Source of the DNA: Thiocapsa sp.
GTDB lineage: Bacteria; Pseudomonadota; Gammaproteobacteria; Chromatiales; Chromatiaceae
Direction: 5' to 3'
Length of the DNA: 64,000 nt
Assembly: GCF_018399035.1 (NCBI RefSeq)
Contig: NZ_CP073760.1
Span: forward strand, 1,054,001-1,118,000
A model generated the notes under the pieces. It was not told the origin of the DNA, made no database searches, and worked only from the letters and a program-made list of their open reading frames with translations. A program made the translations under genes and the position numbers. The first letter of the stretch is position 1; every line of letters starts with the position of its first letter. This document shows positions 8,585 through 17,025 of the stretch, piece after piece.

Positions 8585-9550
8585 TTAAGACCGCTGTGCA
8601 TAGTCTGCCATTGCAACGTAGACGGTGCTGTCGATCCGTATCTCCGTCCCGCGTTTGAACCTAAGGGGGACATCGCCTCGCAGCTCGGCCTTGTAGCCAT
8701 TTGACGCGAGAAATGCCAGCAATGCGCCGACGCTCCTAGACGGGTTCGCGCAAAACTCCTCGTAACTCAGGTCAAGCCGACGTGACGCAGGCACCCGGCC
8801 AATCTCTAGGTCGCGTTCTATGGCCTCATGTATATGACGGATCTGTTCAATCACCTGCTGATGGACCGGCAGGGTTTTCAACACCTCAGTCTGGGGTGGT
8901 TCCACTGACAGCCAGGCCTCGTAGTTACTAAATCTCTGATAACGGGCGTCAAGCAACGAATGACCATTATCGACCTCATCGCGATGAGTCACGATGAAAA
9001 GGCTCTCCGGTAGATAGTGCGCGATAGCCTGAATGCGTAGCGATGCATAAAGGTTTTTGAACAGAATTGGACGATCGAAGGCGTTTGTCAGGGCCGCGAC
9101 GGACTGGCGAAAGCGCCGCATCTTGCGTGGATCGACCTCGTTCAATGTGACATAGGGTGGACGGCGGCGAAAAAAGCGGTACCACCACTCGCCACACTCC
9201 GCAGGGGCATAAGAGCCTTTGGTAACGCCCTGTACGGACCGATAGTCGGAGATTGGTCTTCCGGCAGTTGGGTGGAGCAACCGCTCAGCCAAGGCCGGCG
9301 CGCCAAACCACTGACAATGGCGATTACTGATATATCCCAGATCCAGTGCATCAGTAATGACCTGAGTCATCAGCGTGCTACCCGAGCGCGGGGCACCGAG
9401 GAAGAAGATCGGTGGGTGACGCAGCGGTTCATCCGGAATCGGTATAAGTAAACGTTCCAACTTATCCAGGACATATCGATTGGCCAAAGAAACCCCGAAT
9501 CGGGCGTACGCGCGAGGGTTAAAGAGCCGGGAGTACTTAAAACCAACCAT
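8585..9550 (-). CDS. Sulfotransferase family protein
   Basis: 321 residues. Near residue 49 it has FFLGAPRSGSTLMTQ, the 5'-phosphosulfate loop of PAPS-dependent sulfotransferases. Further on LFIVTHRDEVDNGHSLLDAR fits the 3'-phosphate-binding region, where the usual Arg/Ser pattern is present in altered form, and DLSYEEFCANP is the usual late motif. It would move sulfate from PAPS to a glycan or small molecule. Its place among polysaccharide genes suggests a sulfated surface polymer, which is inference. It is separated by about 50 bases from the methyltransferase gene upstream. Confidence 0.8.
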   Translation of the reverse strand: MVGFKYSRLFNPRAYARFGVSLANRYVLDKLERLLIPIPDEPLRHPPIFFLGAPRSGSTLMTQVITDALDLGYISNRHCQWFGAPALAERLLHPTAGRPISDYRSVQGVTKGSYAPAECGEWWYRFFRRRPPYVTLNEVDPRKMRRFRQSVAALTNAFDRPILFKNLYASLRIQAIAHYLPESLFIVTHRDEVDNGHSLLDARYQRFSNYEAWLSVEPPQTEVLKTLPVHQQVIEQIRHIHEAIERDLEIGRVPASRRLDLSYEEFCANPSRSVGALLAFLASNGYKAELRGDVPLRFKRGTEIRIDSTVYVAMADYAQRS

Positions 9551-9598
9551 TTTTGTTATCCGTCACTTCTGCAAGCTGGAGTCATATTTAGAGCGTAA

Positions 9599-10246
9599 TC
9601 AATCGACTTGCAGCGCGTAAAATCTAATATACCTATGCGCCAATTGCTTCTCTATCTTCAAACCAACGTCGTCAAAAAGACTCTCAACGCGCTCGGTTGT
9701 CGTATTTCCGTGATCCAGCTCCCAGTGATGTGCTTCAGTGCGGATCTTGCCTGATAGTATTCGCCAATCCCAGTTGAGAACCGGAAGGCGCGGTATTTTA
9801 AGATTAAAGTTGAATAGCGAAATTTCGTTTCTCGGTAAAGAAATGAAAGCATAGCGCTTAATAAACAGCGGGATCTTGCGGACAATCTTCTCAAACTCTT
9901 GATATGGCATGTGCTCCATAATCTCAAACGCCATTAGGTGGTCGTATTTTTCTTGGAAATCAAAGTCAACAGCGTTTGCAACGATATCTGGTTTCTTCTC
10001 TGGATCGATGTCGAGCGTGGATACATGAAAACCCTTACTACGACAATAGTTTGCTGCGAATCCACTACCTACTCCAATCTCTAAAATGGACTCGTCTTTT
10101 TCATTCCGAGAAAGCCCCTCCATCAGCTTCTGTTGGAACCAGTAGAACTCCCAATGCTGCAAACTCTCAAGTCGCCTTGTCCACTCCGCACTATATTTAT
10201 ATACCACGCCGTTGCGGCACTGAGAATTTAGATATCTTTTTGTCAT
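9599..10246 (-). CDS. Class I SAM-dependent methyltransferase
   Basis: 215 residues. It shows ILEIGVGSGFAANYC (motif I, SAM binding), STLDIDPEKKPDIV and a post-motif DHLMAFEIMEHM, all of the class I fold. No target-recognition domain is evident, so the substrate (sugar hydroxyl, lipid or small molecule) is unknown. The gene is clearly AT-richer than the rest of the cluster and begins 5 bases after the flippase stop, so it is likely co-transcribed with the flippase yet of different origin. Confidence 0.8.
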   Translation of the reverse strand: MTKRYLNSQCRNGVVYKYSAEWTRRLESLQHWEFYWFQQKLMEGLSRNEKDESILEIGVGSGFAANYCRSKGFHVSTLDIDPEKKPDIVANAVDFDFQEKYDHLMAFEIMEHMPYQEFEKIVRKIPLFIKRYAFISLPRNEISLFNFNLKIPRLPVLNWDWRILSGKIRTEAHHWELDHGNTTTERVESLFDDVGLKIEKQLAHRYIRFYALQVD

Positions 10247-10251
10247 ACAAG

Positions 10252-11709
10252 TTATCGGCTCGATGTATTTTTATCGATAAACTGGAATCGATATGACCAA
10301 AAGAAAAGCGCGGTTAACATAGCCGCCGCCCAGAGTACAAGTATAGAATCTTTCAGAATCAACGCAAAAGCCAATGCGATAGCAAAGTGCGGAGCGGTTT
10401 GCAGCAAAGTATCCTTGATAAATGGGACGAGAGACTTAACGCGTACGTCGGCGTGGTGAAGAACGAGAGCCATGAGATAACCATAGACAGCCACGCCCGA
10501 CAATGAAAACAGAACGAGTGCAATAATGACGCTATCAAGCAGAGCGCCTACCGCTAGAGCAACAAAACGCGACGAGAAGATAAGAATCTGGATCTTTAGC
10601 CCCTGCTCTTGCCGTCCCAGTACACCAAATAGATTGCTCATCGGACTCGACACGAACCAGACGAGAGACCAGATGCTAAGAATCTGAGTGTAGACGCCGG
10701 CTTCCGCCCATCGTTCACCAAAAACCACGACGTATAGATCGCGCCCAATGATCGTAAGCATCAGCGTCGGAAGAAGTGCAACCAAGAAGAGCCGCTTGAA
10801 CAAAGCTTCTACCAAAGGTCCTAACTGTCCGGCGTTATGCGCCTCTGCCGCCCGCTGGTGAAAGACCTGTGAGATTGCGCCGCCGATCAGGCTCATCGGC
10901 ATCTGAAGGATACGGAACCCCAAAGCGTAGAAACCTGCCACGGCGGGGGAAAAGAACCCGCCCAGCATCAACACTGGGAGTTGCCAGGAGATTGTATTCA
11001 ACAAACCGGCCCAACTGCCATAGAGCGGAAACTTGCGGTGCCGTTTTAGGCCAGCCCACATCTCTTGCCAGGTGATGCAAGCGAGTATGGACCGACCGTT
11101 GTCGCGCCAGATCTGCCCGCCCAGGACGCTCGTTGCCACTGCTTGACCGCCGAGATTTGCAGCAATCAAAGCACCTCCCGTCGCATGGCCAGCGAGGCCC
11201 GCACCCAGGCTGCCAGAAGTATTCGCCAGGGCGCTGGTCACCCGCGCGATGGACAAACGCGTAAAGTGTTTGGTCCGGGTATTCCAGTAATTCAGCGCCG
11301 TGAAGAGGCCGCTAACCAATACCGTGACCGGCACCAGCCAGAGGTAGGGGGCCAACTCGGGCATCCGGATCCAGCGGATGATGTCGGAACCGCTAGACCA
11401 GACGAGCAGTAGCGTTAGGAGAGTCATCAGGACTGTGAAGACGAGACTGACTGCTAGCAGGTTGGCGGCCTCCCTATCGTTGTCCGGCAGCACGATCGAC
11501 AGCTCATAGCGCATGCAAGCGACCACGCCGAGGATGCCGGTGAGGGAAGCGAATAGCGCGCCGACGCCGAAGGCTTCAGGGGCATAGAGGCGCGTTAGGA
11601 TCGGCGCGGCAAGTAGGGCAATGATCTGGGCCAGGCCAGTCCCGGAAACGAGTCGGAGGACGTCGCTTTTGAAGGTCGTATTCCATGCTTCTGGTGGATG
11701 AAAAGTCAT
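10252..11709 (-). CDS. Wzx-type polysaccharide flippase (MOP superfamily)
   Basis: 485 residues with about 12-14 hydrophobic segments. The N-terminal LVSGTGLAQIIALLAAPILTR and the following YAPEAFGVGALFASL are typical of the PST/oligosaccharide flippase family. It should move undecaprenyl-diphosphate-linked repeat units across the inner membrane for Wzy-dependent assembly. No Wzy or Wzz gene is visible in the window, apart from the possible TPR ligase tail at the left edge. It is followed 5 bases later by the methyltransferase. Confidence 0.85.
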   Translation of the reverse strand: MTFHPPEAWNTTFKSDVLRLVSGTGLAQIIALLAAPILTRLYAPEAFGVGALFASLTGILGVVACMRYELSIVLPDNDREAANLLAVSLVFTVLMTLLTLLLVWSSGSDIIRWIRMPELAPYLWLVPVTVLVSGLFTALNYWNTRTKHFTRLSIARVTSALANTSGSLGAGLAGHATGGALIAANLGGQAVATSVLGGQIWRDNGRSILACITWQEMWAGLKRHRKFPLYGSWAGLLNTISWQLPVLMLGGFFSPAVAGFYALGFRILQMPMSLIGGAISQVFHQRAAEAHNAGQLGPLVEALFKRLFLVALLPTLMLTIIGRDLYVVVFGERWAEAGVYTQILSIWSLVWFVSSPMSNLFGVLGRQEQGLKIQILIFSSRFVALAVGALLDSVIIALVLFSLSGVAVYGYLMALVLHHADVRVKSLVPFIKDTLLQTAPHFAIALAFALILKDSILVLWAAAMLTALFFWSYRFQFIDKNTSSR

Positions 11710-11813
11710 TCAGGAGTTATGTATTCCCTGTTGCGCTCGCAGGGGCGTTTGGCCAAGCATCACTTGGCGGATCAGCAGCCGGCATCGTCTCCGCGCATCC
11801 CCCAGGGACTCGG

Positions 11814-12395
11814 TCATTGTGGCTCCAACTGGCCGTGGTCCAGCCGATACGCTTGCCCGCTGGCGCGGCAAACGGCGTGCCCGCTTCCCGCGAGCGGGAG
11901 GTGCAGGCGTTCACCATGGGCGCTCATCCATCCGGTCTGACGCGCCGGTAAGCCGGTCATCAGAGCATAGGGCTTGATGTCTTTGGTGATGACGGCGCCC
12001 GCGCCGATGAAGGCATGTTCGCCAATGGTCACGCCGCAGATAATGGTGCAGTTGGCGCCGAGCGTAGCGCCCCGCCGAACCAGCGTGGGACGGTATTCGT
12101 GTTTGCGGGAAACGGCCGAGCGCGGGTTGTAGACATTGGTGAAGACCATGCTGGGGCCGCAGAAGACGTCGTCTTCCAGGGTGACGCCGTCGTAGACGGA
12201 GACGTTGTTTTGGATCTTGACGTTGTCGCCGATGACAACGCGGTTGCCGATGAAAACGTTCTGCCCCAGCGAGCAGCCTCGGCCGATGCGTGCGCCGGCA
12301 CACACATGGACCCAGTGCCAGATGCGGCTACCCACCCCGATTTGGGCGCCTGCGTCGATGATGGCGGTGGGGTGGGCGGTGAAGTCCATGCTCAC
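11814..12395 (-). CDS. wbpD: WbpD/WlbB-like UDP-amino-sugar N-acetyltransferase (left-handed beta helix)
   Basis: 193 residues dominated by hexapeptide repeats ([20 protein letters not shown] and [20 protein letters not shown]) and a [20 protein letters not shown] insertion found in WbpD/WlbB, which acetylate the 3-amino group of UDP-GlcNAc(3N)A. The C-terminal 30 or so residues past [11 protein letters not shown] look atypical and may be an extension. The first Met is at 12395 and an alternative lies two codons on. It starts five bases after the WbpB-like gene ends, forming a pair. No WbpE aminotransferase is seen nearby. Confidence 0.85.
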   Translation of the reverse strand: MSMDFTAHPTAIIDAGAQIGVGSRIWHWVHVCAGARIGRGCSLGQNVFIGNRVVIGDNVKIQNNVSVYDGVTLEDDVFCGPSMVFTNVYNPRSAVSRKHEYRPTLVRRGATLGANCTIICGVTIGEHAFIGAGAVITKDIKPYALMTGLPARQTGWMSAHGERLHLPLAGSGHAVCRASGQAYRLDHGQLEPQ

Positions 12396-12400
12396 GGGTC

Positions 12401-13348
12401 TCAGCGTGCTTGCTTACAGAACGGATGATAGTCGCTTTGCAGACCTTGGGGGGCGGCGTTTCGGATCTGATAGACGGTCTCGACGGCTGCCCGCGCAGCA
12501 TCCACGCCGAAGCCCTCCCCGGCTAGGATGTGGCGATAGCTGTCGGTATGCAGGTCGGTAAAGCCTTCGGAGAACTCGATTTCCTCGCCGTCAAGTGTGA
12601 TCGAGCGATAGGTACGCTGGCCCTGGGCGCGCTGGGCCTCTGGCAGGTGCTCGGCGTTGACCGACAGGAACCAGCGTACGTGCGCATGCGCGAGCTCAAG
12701 GTGCCCGGCCGCACAGTCTTCGCGATTTAGGTGGACGGTACTGTAGCGGACGTTGCCGAAGACCCAGGCGAGCATGTCGAAGAAGTGAACACCGATGTTG
12801 GTGGCGATGCCGCCGGATTTTTCGATGTCGCCCTTCCAACTGCGCTGGTACCACTTGCCGCGCGAGGTGATGTAGGTGACCTCGACCTGGTGCATACGGT
12901 CGCCGGCGGCTTGGACGGACTCTCTCAGCGCGATGATGCTGGGGTGCAGGCGCAGTTGCAGGATGTTGTAGATGCGTGCTCCCGTCTCTGCCTCGATCTC
13001 TTGCAGACCGTCGATGTTCCAGGGGTTGAGTACAAGGGGCTTTTCGCAGATGGCGTTGGCGCGGTTGCGCAAGGCGAGCCTGATGTGGGCGTCGTGCAGG
13101 TAGTTGGGCGAGCAGATGCTGACGTAGTCGACAGGCGTGCCTTTGCGGCGGAGTTTGTCGATGTGGCGGTCGAAGCGCTCGGACTCGGTAAAGAAATCCG
13201 CGGTCGGGAAATAGCTGTCGATGACGCCGACGCTGTCGTTGGGGTCGAGCGCTGCGATCAGGTGGTTGCCGGTGTCTTTGATAGCGCGCATGTGGCGCGG
13301 TGCAACAAAGCCGGCGGCGCCGATGAGGGCGAAGGTTTTGGAGTCCAT
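12401..13348 (-). CDS. wbpB: WbpB/WlbA-like UDP-N-acetylglucosaminuronate 3-dehydrogenase
   Basis: 315 residues from the ATG at 13348. A longer frame to 13477 exists, but its first 43 residues are low-complexity and unlike the family. The N-terminus [20 protein letters not shown] is the Rossmann NAD-binding site of Gfo/Idh/MocA oxidoreductases. [18 protein letters not shown] and [13 protein letters not shown] follow, the latter with the catalytic-region [23 protein letters not shown] is typical of WbpB/WlbA. It oxidises C3 of UDP-GlcNAcA before transamination. It precedes wbpD in an apparent operon. Confidence 0.88.
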   Translation of the reverse strand: MDSKTFALIGAAGFVAPRHMRAIKDTGNHLIAALDPNDSVGVIDSYFPTADFFTESERFDRHIDKLRRKGTPVDYVSICSPNYLHDAHIRLALRNRANAICEKPLVLNPWNIDGLQEIEAETGARIYNILQLRLHPSIIALRESVQAAGDRMHQVEVTYITSRGKWYQRSWKGDIEKSGGIATNIGVHFFDMLAWVFGNVRYSTVHLNREDCAAGHLELAHAHVRWFLSVNAEHLPEAQRAQGQRTYRSITLDGEEIEFSEGFTDLHTDSYRHILAGEGFGVDAARAAVETVYQIRNAAPQGLQSDYHPFCKQAR

Positions 13349-13580
13349 CTGTCGTGCCGTTGCGGTCGGTGAGGTGTTAGGTGACGTCTTGGGAGTCTGA
13401 AACCCGGTTGCCTGCTCATGCCCCTTTTTGCCAGCCGTGTGAAAGCCCTGATGCGCGTCGCGCGAACTGGGTGGCAAGTTCGGATTGGATTTTTATAACC
13501 CCGCCCACTTTAACACCCACAGAAGGGTGGCGAGCGCGGAAAGATCGTAGAGAAGCGGGCTAAACAACCTCTCGGCGGTC
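13349..13580. other. Intergenic region upstream of wbpB-like gene
   Basis: About 230 bases between the wbpB-like gene and the end of the acyltransferase gene, both on the minus strand. It should hold the promoter of the wbpB-wbpD pair. No clear consensus promoter or terminator stood out by eye. Confidence 0.4.
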
Positions 13581-15620
13581 TCATTCTGACACCTCGTCTA
13601 GCGACCCTCCGGTCCGAACGGCAGCATCCAGCTTGTCTCGAACTATCGGAATCATCGCACGCACGAAGCGATCCGTTAGGTGTTGACTGTCACGAAAAAC
13701 CAGCAAACCATCCTCGGTGACGGCGTTGCAGATCCCGGCGGGACAGACAATCTCGCTCAAGTCGAGAAGGTGGACATTGCCGAAGCGCTCGACAGCCTGG
13801 CTGAGGTCGCGCGTGGACCGCTCGACGAGCCGTCGGCGATCCGTCGCCTGACAGGCAGTGCGGCCGATCTTTCCGTCCGACGACAGGTTTCGCGCCACAC
13901 AACCGGGGCCATCGAAGGGCAGGCTCGGTGTTCCGGGAACAACGACGACGTTCTCTGCCGCGTTGCTGAGCCGCGAAAACACGCGGGCACTCCCTTCAAT
14001 CCACTGGGTTTCGGTGAAATCGTAGGTGGCTGCGCTGCCCGTGATCACCACCTCCGGTCGGATACGCTCGATCTCTGCCAGGACCGCGTCGCGCCATTCG
14101 TTGCAGACAGTGTAGACCTGTCCGATCCTCGGGTAGAAATAGTCTTCATCGACCATCGCGCAGGCGGATTTCGTCAAGACGACGATGCGCCAAGCGGGTG
14201 CCGGAAACAGGGCCGGCACCATCGAAAACCATTGTGCCAGGATGCTGTCCCCCACCAGAACAACGGTGCGGGGCGCGTCGTCCGGTCCGAAGATGCAGGG
14301 CTCCACATCGGCGTGGTGGTACCAGGCATCGCAGGGCATCCGGTAGATCACCGGAAGATCCGTCTGCCATTCGGTCATGTTCGCACCCGGCATATCGTCG
14401 GCCTTCGGTGCAAGTCCGCGCCAGAGATGGAAGAGCACGGCGATCAGGGCGGCCATGATCAAGAGGCTGATAAGAAGAACCCTTCGCGGTTCCGCGTGAC
14501 TGAAACGGCCTTTCCAGATGGGGTACTCGACCAAGCGGTAGCTGAGGATCGCGGCCAGGAGGGACAGCAGCACCAGACCCAGAGTCGGGATGGGTTGACC
14601 TTCGAAGCCGAGGGAGAAGCCGAGCATCAGCACCGGCCAATGCCACAGATACCAGGAGTAGGAGCGATCGCCCAACCAGACGAGCACGGGATGGGCGAGC
14701 GGCCCGACCTGCCCTCCGGCCAGAGCGTGTCCGGCGGCGATGACGAGGGCGGTTCCCAATGAGGGGATGAGCGCCCAGAACCCCGGATAGCCGAGCTGCG
14801 GATGCAGAAACAGGGCGCTCCCCGCAATCATGGCCAGTCCGCAGCCGAGCGCCGCCCGGGCGATGATCCCGGAGGGTAGAAGTGACCGGATGCGTGGATG
14901 GTCCGCGACGCGTGGCGCGTTGAGTGGTGATGTCTCGGACAGGGCCAGGAAGACGACAGCACCGAGTGCAAACTGCCAGATGCGCGAGGGCATCAGGTAG
15001 AAGGCGAAGCCGGGTGTCGTGGATGTCCAGATCAGTGCGAGGGCGAGGCTGGCGACGAGGAGCAATCCCAGGCCCCACCACCAGACGCCGTGTCGATGCG
15101 CGAAACGCGTGTCGCCGCGGGCGATCAGGAAGAGCCCGAACAGGATCGGCGGCCAGATGATGTAGAACTGCTCCTCGACACCGAGAGACCAGGTGTGCAG
15201 GAAGAGATCTCGAGCGGCCAGCTCGTTGAAGTAGTCCACGCCGAGGAAGGCGAAGTAGAGGTTGCTGGACCATGCAGCGGCGAAGGGTGCGGAAGCCAGT
15301 TGCGCACGCGCTTCAAGATCCGACAGGAGCCAGAGCGCAGCGGCCGTGCCGACGACGAGCATCGCCGCGAGGGCGGGCAGAAGGCGTTTCAGCCGCCTGG
15401 CGTAAAAGCGCAGAAAGCGGATGCAGCCGGTTTGGCGAAGCTCGCGGATCAGGAGTCCGCTGATCAAGTAGCCGGAGAGGACAAAGAAGACATCGACACC
15501 GATAAAGCCGCCTTGTGCGAACGGCACGTTCGCATGCGCGAGGACAACGAGGAGGATGGCGATGGCGGGCAATCCTTGCAGGTCAGGGCGGAAATCCGGT
15601 CGATCCGAGGACGTGAACAT
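13581..15620 (-). CDS. OafA/YrhL-type acyltransferase with C-terminal SGNH domain
   Basis: 679 residues from the ATG at 15620. The longer frame to 15755 adds 45 unlikely residues. It starts MFTSSDRPDFRPDLQGLPAI, then AILLVVLAHANVP with the membrane acyltransferase-3 histidine, and GVDVFFVLSGYLISGLL. About ten membrane spans follow to residue 390 or so. A periplasmic SGNH-like part has VLVGDSILAQWF (catalytic Ser block) and a late DSQHLTDRF with the His of the Asp-x-x-His pair. It O-acetylates an exported glycan. Its first 11 or so codons and 5' flank recur with every family A Rpn module downstream. Confidence 0.87.
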   Translation of the reverse strand: MFTSSDRPDFRPDLQGLPAIAILLVVLAHANVPFAQGGFIGVDVFFVLSGYLISGLLIRELRQTGCIRFLRFYARRLKRLLPALAAMLVVGTAAALWLLSDLEARAQLASAPFAAAWSSNLYFAFLGVDYFNELAARDLFLHTWSLGVEEQFYIIWPPILFGLFLIARGDTRFAHRHGVWWWGLGLLLVASLALALIWTSTTPGFAFYLMPSRIWQFALGAVVFLALSETSPLNAPRVADHPRIRSLLPSGIIARAALGCGLAMIAGSALFLHPQLGYPGFWALIPSLGTALVIAAGHALAGGQVGPLAHPVLVWLGDRSYSWYLWHWPVLMLGFSLGFEGQPIPTLGLVLLSLLAAILSYRLVEYPIWKGRFSHAEPRRVLLISLLIMAALIAVLFHLWRGLAPKADDMPGANMTEWQTDLPVIYRMPCDAWYHHADVEPCIFGPDDAPRTVVLVGDSILAQWFSMVPALFPAPAWRIVVLTKSACAMVDEDYFYPRIGQVYTVCNEWRDAVLAEIERIRPEVVITGSAATYDFTETQWIEGSARVFSRLSNAAENVVVVPGTPSLPFDGPGCVARNLSSDGKIGRTACQATDRRRLVERSTRDLSQAVERFGNVHLLDLSEIVCPAGICNAVTEDGLLVFRDSQHLTDRFVRAMIPIVRDKLDAAVRTGGSLDEVSE

Positions 15621-15948
15621 GGGCGTACGCTCCGTGCGAGTCGGGGGGCATGGTACACCGATGGGGAATCGTTTTTGAGGAGCCGGTTGGGATTCAGAGC
15701 TGGCGTCGACGTCTTCGCGCTCCGCGCTCCGGGGACGATCGCGCTGCACGATCATGCCGCTTGGCGGTGGGCTGACGACGCGGAGACTTTAGGCGATTTC
15801 CGGGAATGAGCATCCCGGCCGTGCATGCCTCCAATGGTTACCGGGCGACTAAAGTCGCCCCTTGTTGGTCGATGCAGTCCCGGAAATCGCCTTCTCGTGT
15901 GCGATCGGGTAAAATTCGCGACGATACGAACACGCTACGGAGAGGCCC
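15588..15948. promoter_or_regulatory. Divergent control region shared by acyltransferase and rpn-like copy A1 (source of the A-module 5' flank)
   Basis: This region separates the minus-strand acyltransferase from the plus-strand Rpn-like gene A1. It includes the first 11 or so acyltransferase codons. The same sequence recurs upstream of A2 (24.8 kb), A3 (28.5 kb) and A4 (33.7 kb), and without the gene at 30.65 kb. A TAAAAT hexamer at 15910-15915 may be the -10 of the A1 promoter, and GGAGAGG directly precedes its ATG. Only this copy has a 100-bp palindromic insertion at 15792. Confidence 0.6.
15792..15891. mobile_element. 100-bp MITE/REPIN-like element with perfect 14-bp terminal inverted repeats
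   Basis: It is bounded by GGCGATTTCCGGGA (15792-15805) and its exact reverse complement (15878-15891). Inside is an 8-bp stem hairpin GGGCGACT-AA-AGTCGCCC at 15843-15860. The three other family A 5' flanks lack it and read straight from GACTTTA to TCGTGT, giving three natural empty sites. Three extra bases (TTC) after the right repeat may be an imperfect copy of the TTA before the left one. It is non-coding and would need a transposase supplied in trans. Confidence 0.85.
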
Positions 15949-17025
15949 ATGCGCAAGCCCACCGCCGATCGCGACGATTATGATTCCCCCTGGAAGGATC
16001 TGCTCGATCGCTGGCAGCGTCCGTTTCTGGAATTCTTCTTCCCGAGGATCGCGGCCGACATCGACTGGTCGCGCGGCTTCGAGTTTCTCGACAAGGAGCT
16101 GCAGAAGGTCACGCGCCGCGCCGTAGTCGGGCGACGGTATGTCGATAAGCTGGTCAAGGTCTGGCGCACGGGCGGCGAGGAGACCTGGGTGCTGATCCAC
16201 ACCGAGGTGCAGGGCGAGCCGGATCCGGGGTTTGCGCGGCGGCTCTATACCTACCATTCGCGGCTGATGGACCGTTACGATCGTCCGGTCGCGACCTTGG
16301 TGATCCTGGCCGATGAGCGGCGCGACTGGCGCCCGGAGCACTATCGTCATGCCCTCTGGGGCTGCGAGGCGGTGCTGGTGTTTCCGGTCGTGAAGTTGCT
16401 GGATTTCAAGTCCCGCACGGCCGAGCTGGAGGCCAGTACCAATCCGTTCGCGCTGGTCGTCCTGGCGCAGTTGGCCGCCACCGCGACCAAACGCGACCCG
16501 ACCGCGCGGCTGGATCGCAAGATCGGGCTGACCCGGCGGCTGTACCGTTTCGGCCTGAGCCGCGACGAGGTGCTGAGTCTGTATGCCTTCATCGATTGGG
16601 TGATGACGTTGCCCGCGCCGCTGGAGGACGACTACCATCGGGCCATTCAAGCCATCGAAGAGGCGGAGCAAATGCGATACGTGACCACGGCCGAGCGAAT
16701 CGGCATTCGGAAGGGGATGGAACGCGGGATGGAGCGCGGGATGGAACGGGGTCTGGAGAGGGGTCTGGAACGGGGTCTGGAGCGGGGTCTGGAATCCGAA
16801 CGTGCATTGCTGCAGCGCCAAGCTCGGCGGCGCTTCGGGGATGCGGTCGCCGAGCGCGCCGCTGTGCTGTTGGCGCTGATTCGGGCGCCGGAGACTCTCG
16901 AGCAGCTCGGCGAAGCCCTGCTCGACGATGACAACGGCGAGGTCTGGTTGACGGCGGTGCAGGCGCAGGCTGAACGCGCGGACGATCGCATCGATGCCGC
17001 GGGAGACCCCTCGCCGGCAGGATGA
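15949..17025 (+). CDS. Rpn/PD-(D/E)XK nuclease-like protein, family A copy 1 (likely source copy)
   Basis: 358 residues. The region YVDKLVKV with D66 followed by HTEVQGE (E86, Q88) has the spacing of a PD-(D/E)XK core with the ExQ variant, as in Rpn/YhgA and DUF4351-type proteins. A helical middle ends in EEAEQMRYVTTAERIG. Then come seven four-residue units (three GME and four GLE, each starting K/RG) before a conserved C-terminal domain ERALLQRQARRRFGDAVAER. A good Shine-Dalgarno (GGAGAGG) precedes ATG 15949. By analogy to Rpn proteins it is a DNA-acting, possibly toxic, nuclease; that is inference. Confidence 0.75.
   Translation: MRKPTADRDDYDSPWKDLLDRWQRPFLEFFFPRIAADIDWSRGFEFLDKELQKVTRRAVVGRRYVDKLVKVWRTGGEETWVLIHTEVQGEPDPGFARRLYTYHSRLMDRYDRPVATLVILADERRDWRPEHYRHALWGCEAVLVFPVVKLLDFKSRTAELEASTNPFALVVLAQLAATATKRDPTARLDRKIGLTRRLYRFGLSRDEVLSLYAFIDWVMTLPAPLEDDYHRAIQAIEEAEQMRYVTTAERIGIRKGMERGMERGMERGLERGLERGLERGLESERALLQRQARRRFGDAVAERAAVLLALIRAPETLEQLGEALLDDDNGEVWLTAVQAQAERADDRIDAAGDPSPAG
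16672..17025 (+). CDS. Predicted internal short product (RpnS-like) of family A copy 1
   Basis: In-frame ATG at 16672 (residue 242 of the full protein) lies 8 bases after AGAGG, an ideal ribosome-binding arrangement within the coding sequence. The 117-residue product would comprise the four-residue repeats and C-terminal domain only. In E. coli Rpn proteins an internally translated C-terminal piece neutralises the full-length nuclease; the layout here is the same. Translation is predicted, not shown. Confidence 0.45.
   Translation: MRYVTTAERIGIRKGMERGMERGMERGLERGLERGLERGLESERALLQRQARRRFGDAVAERAAVLLALIRAPETLEQLGEALLDDDNGEVWLTAVQAQAERADDRIDAAGDPSPAG

Noticed and set aside
12731-13372. 213-codon plus-strand frame opposite the wbpB-like gene
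   Set aside because: Antisense shadow of a clear Gfo/Idh/MocA oxidoreductase.
13680-14762. 360-codon plus-strand frame opposite the acyltransferase
   Set aside because: Antisense to the SGNH half of the OafA-type protein; no motifs of its own.
16705-16800. CRISPR-like or collagen-like repeat in the Rpn genes
   Set aside because: 12-bp units without spacers, in frame and coding for G-M-E-R and G-L-E-R; a coding minisatellite, not a CRISPR array.
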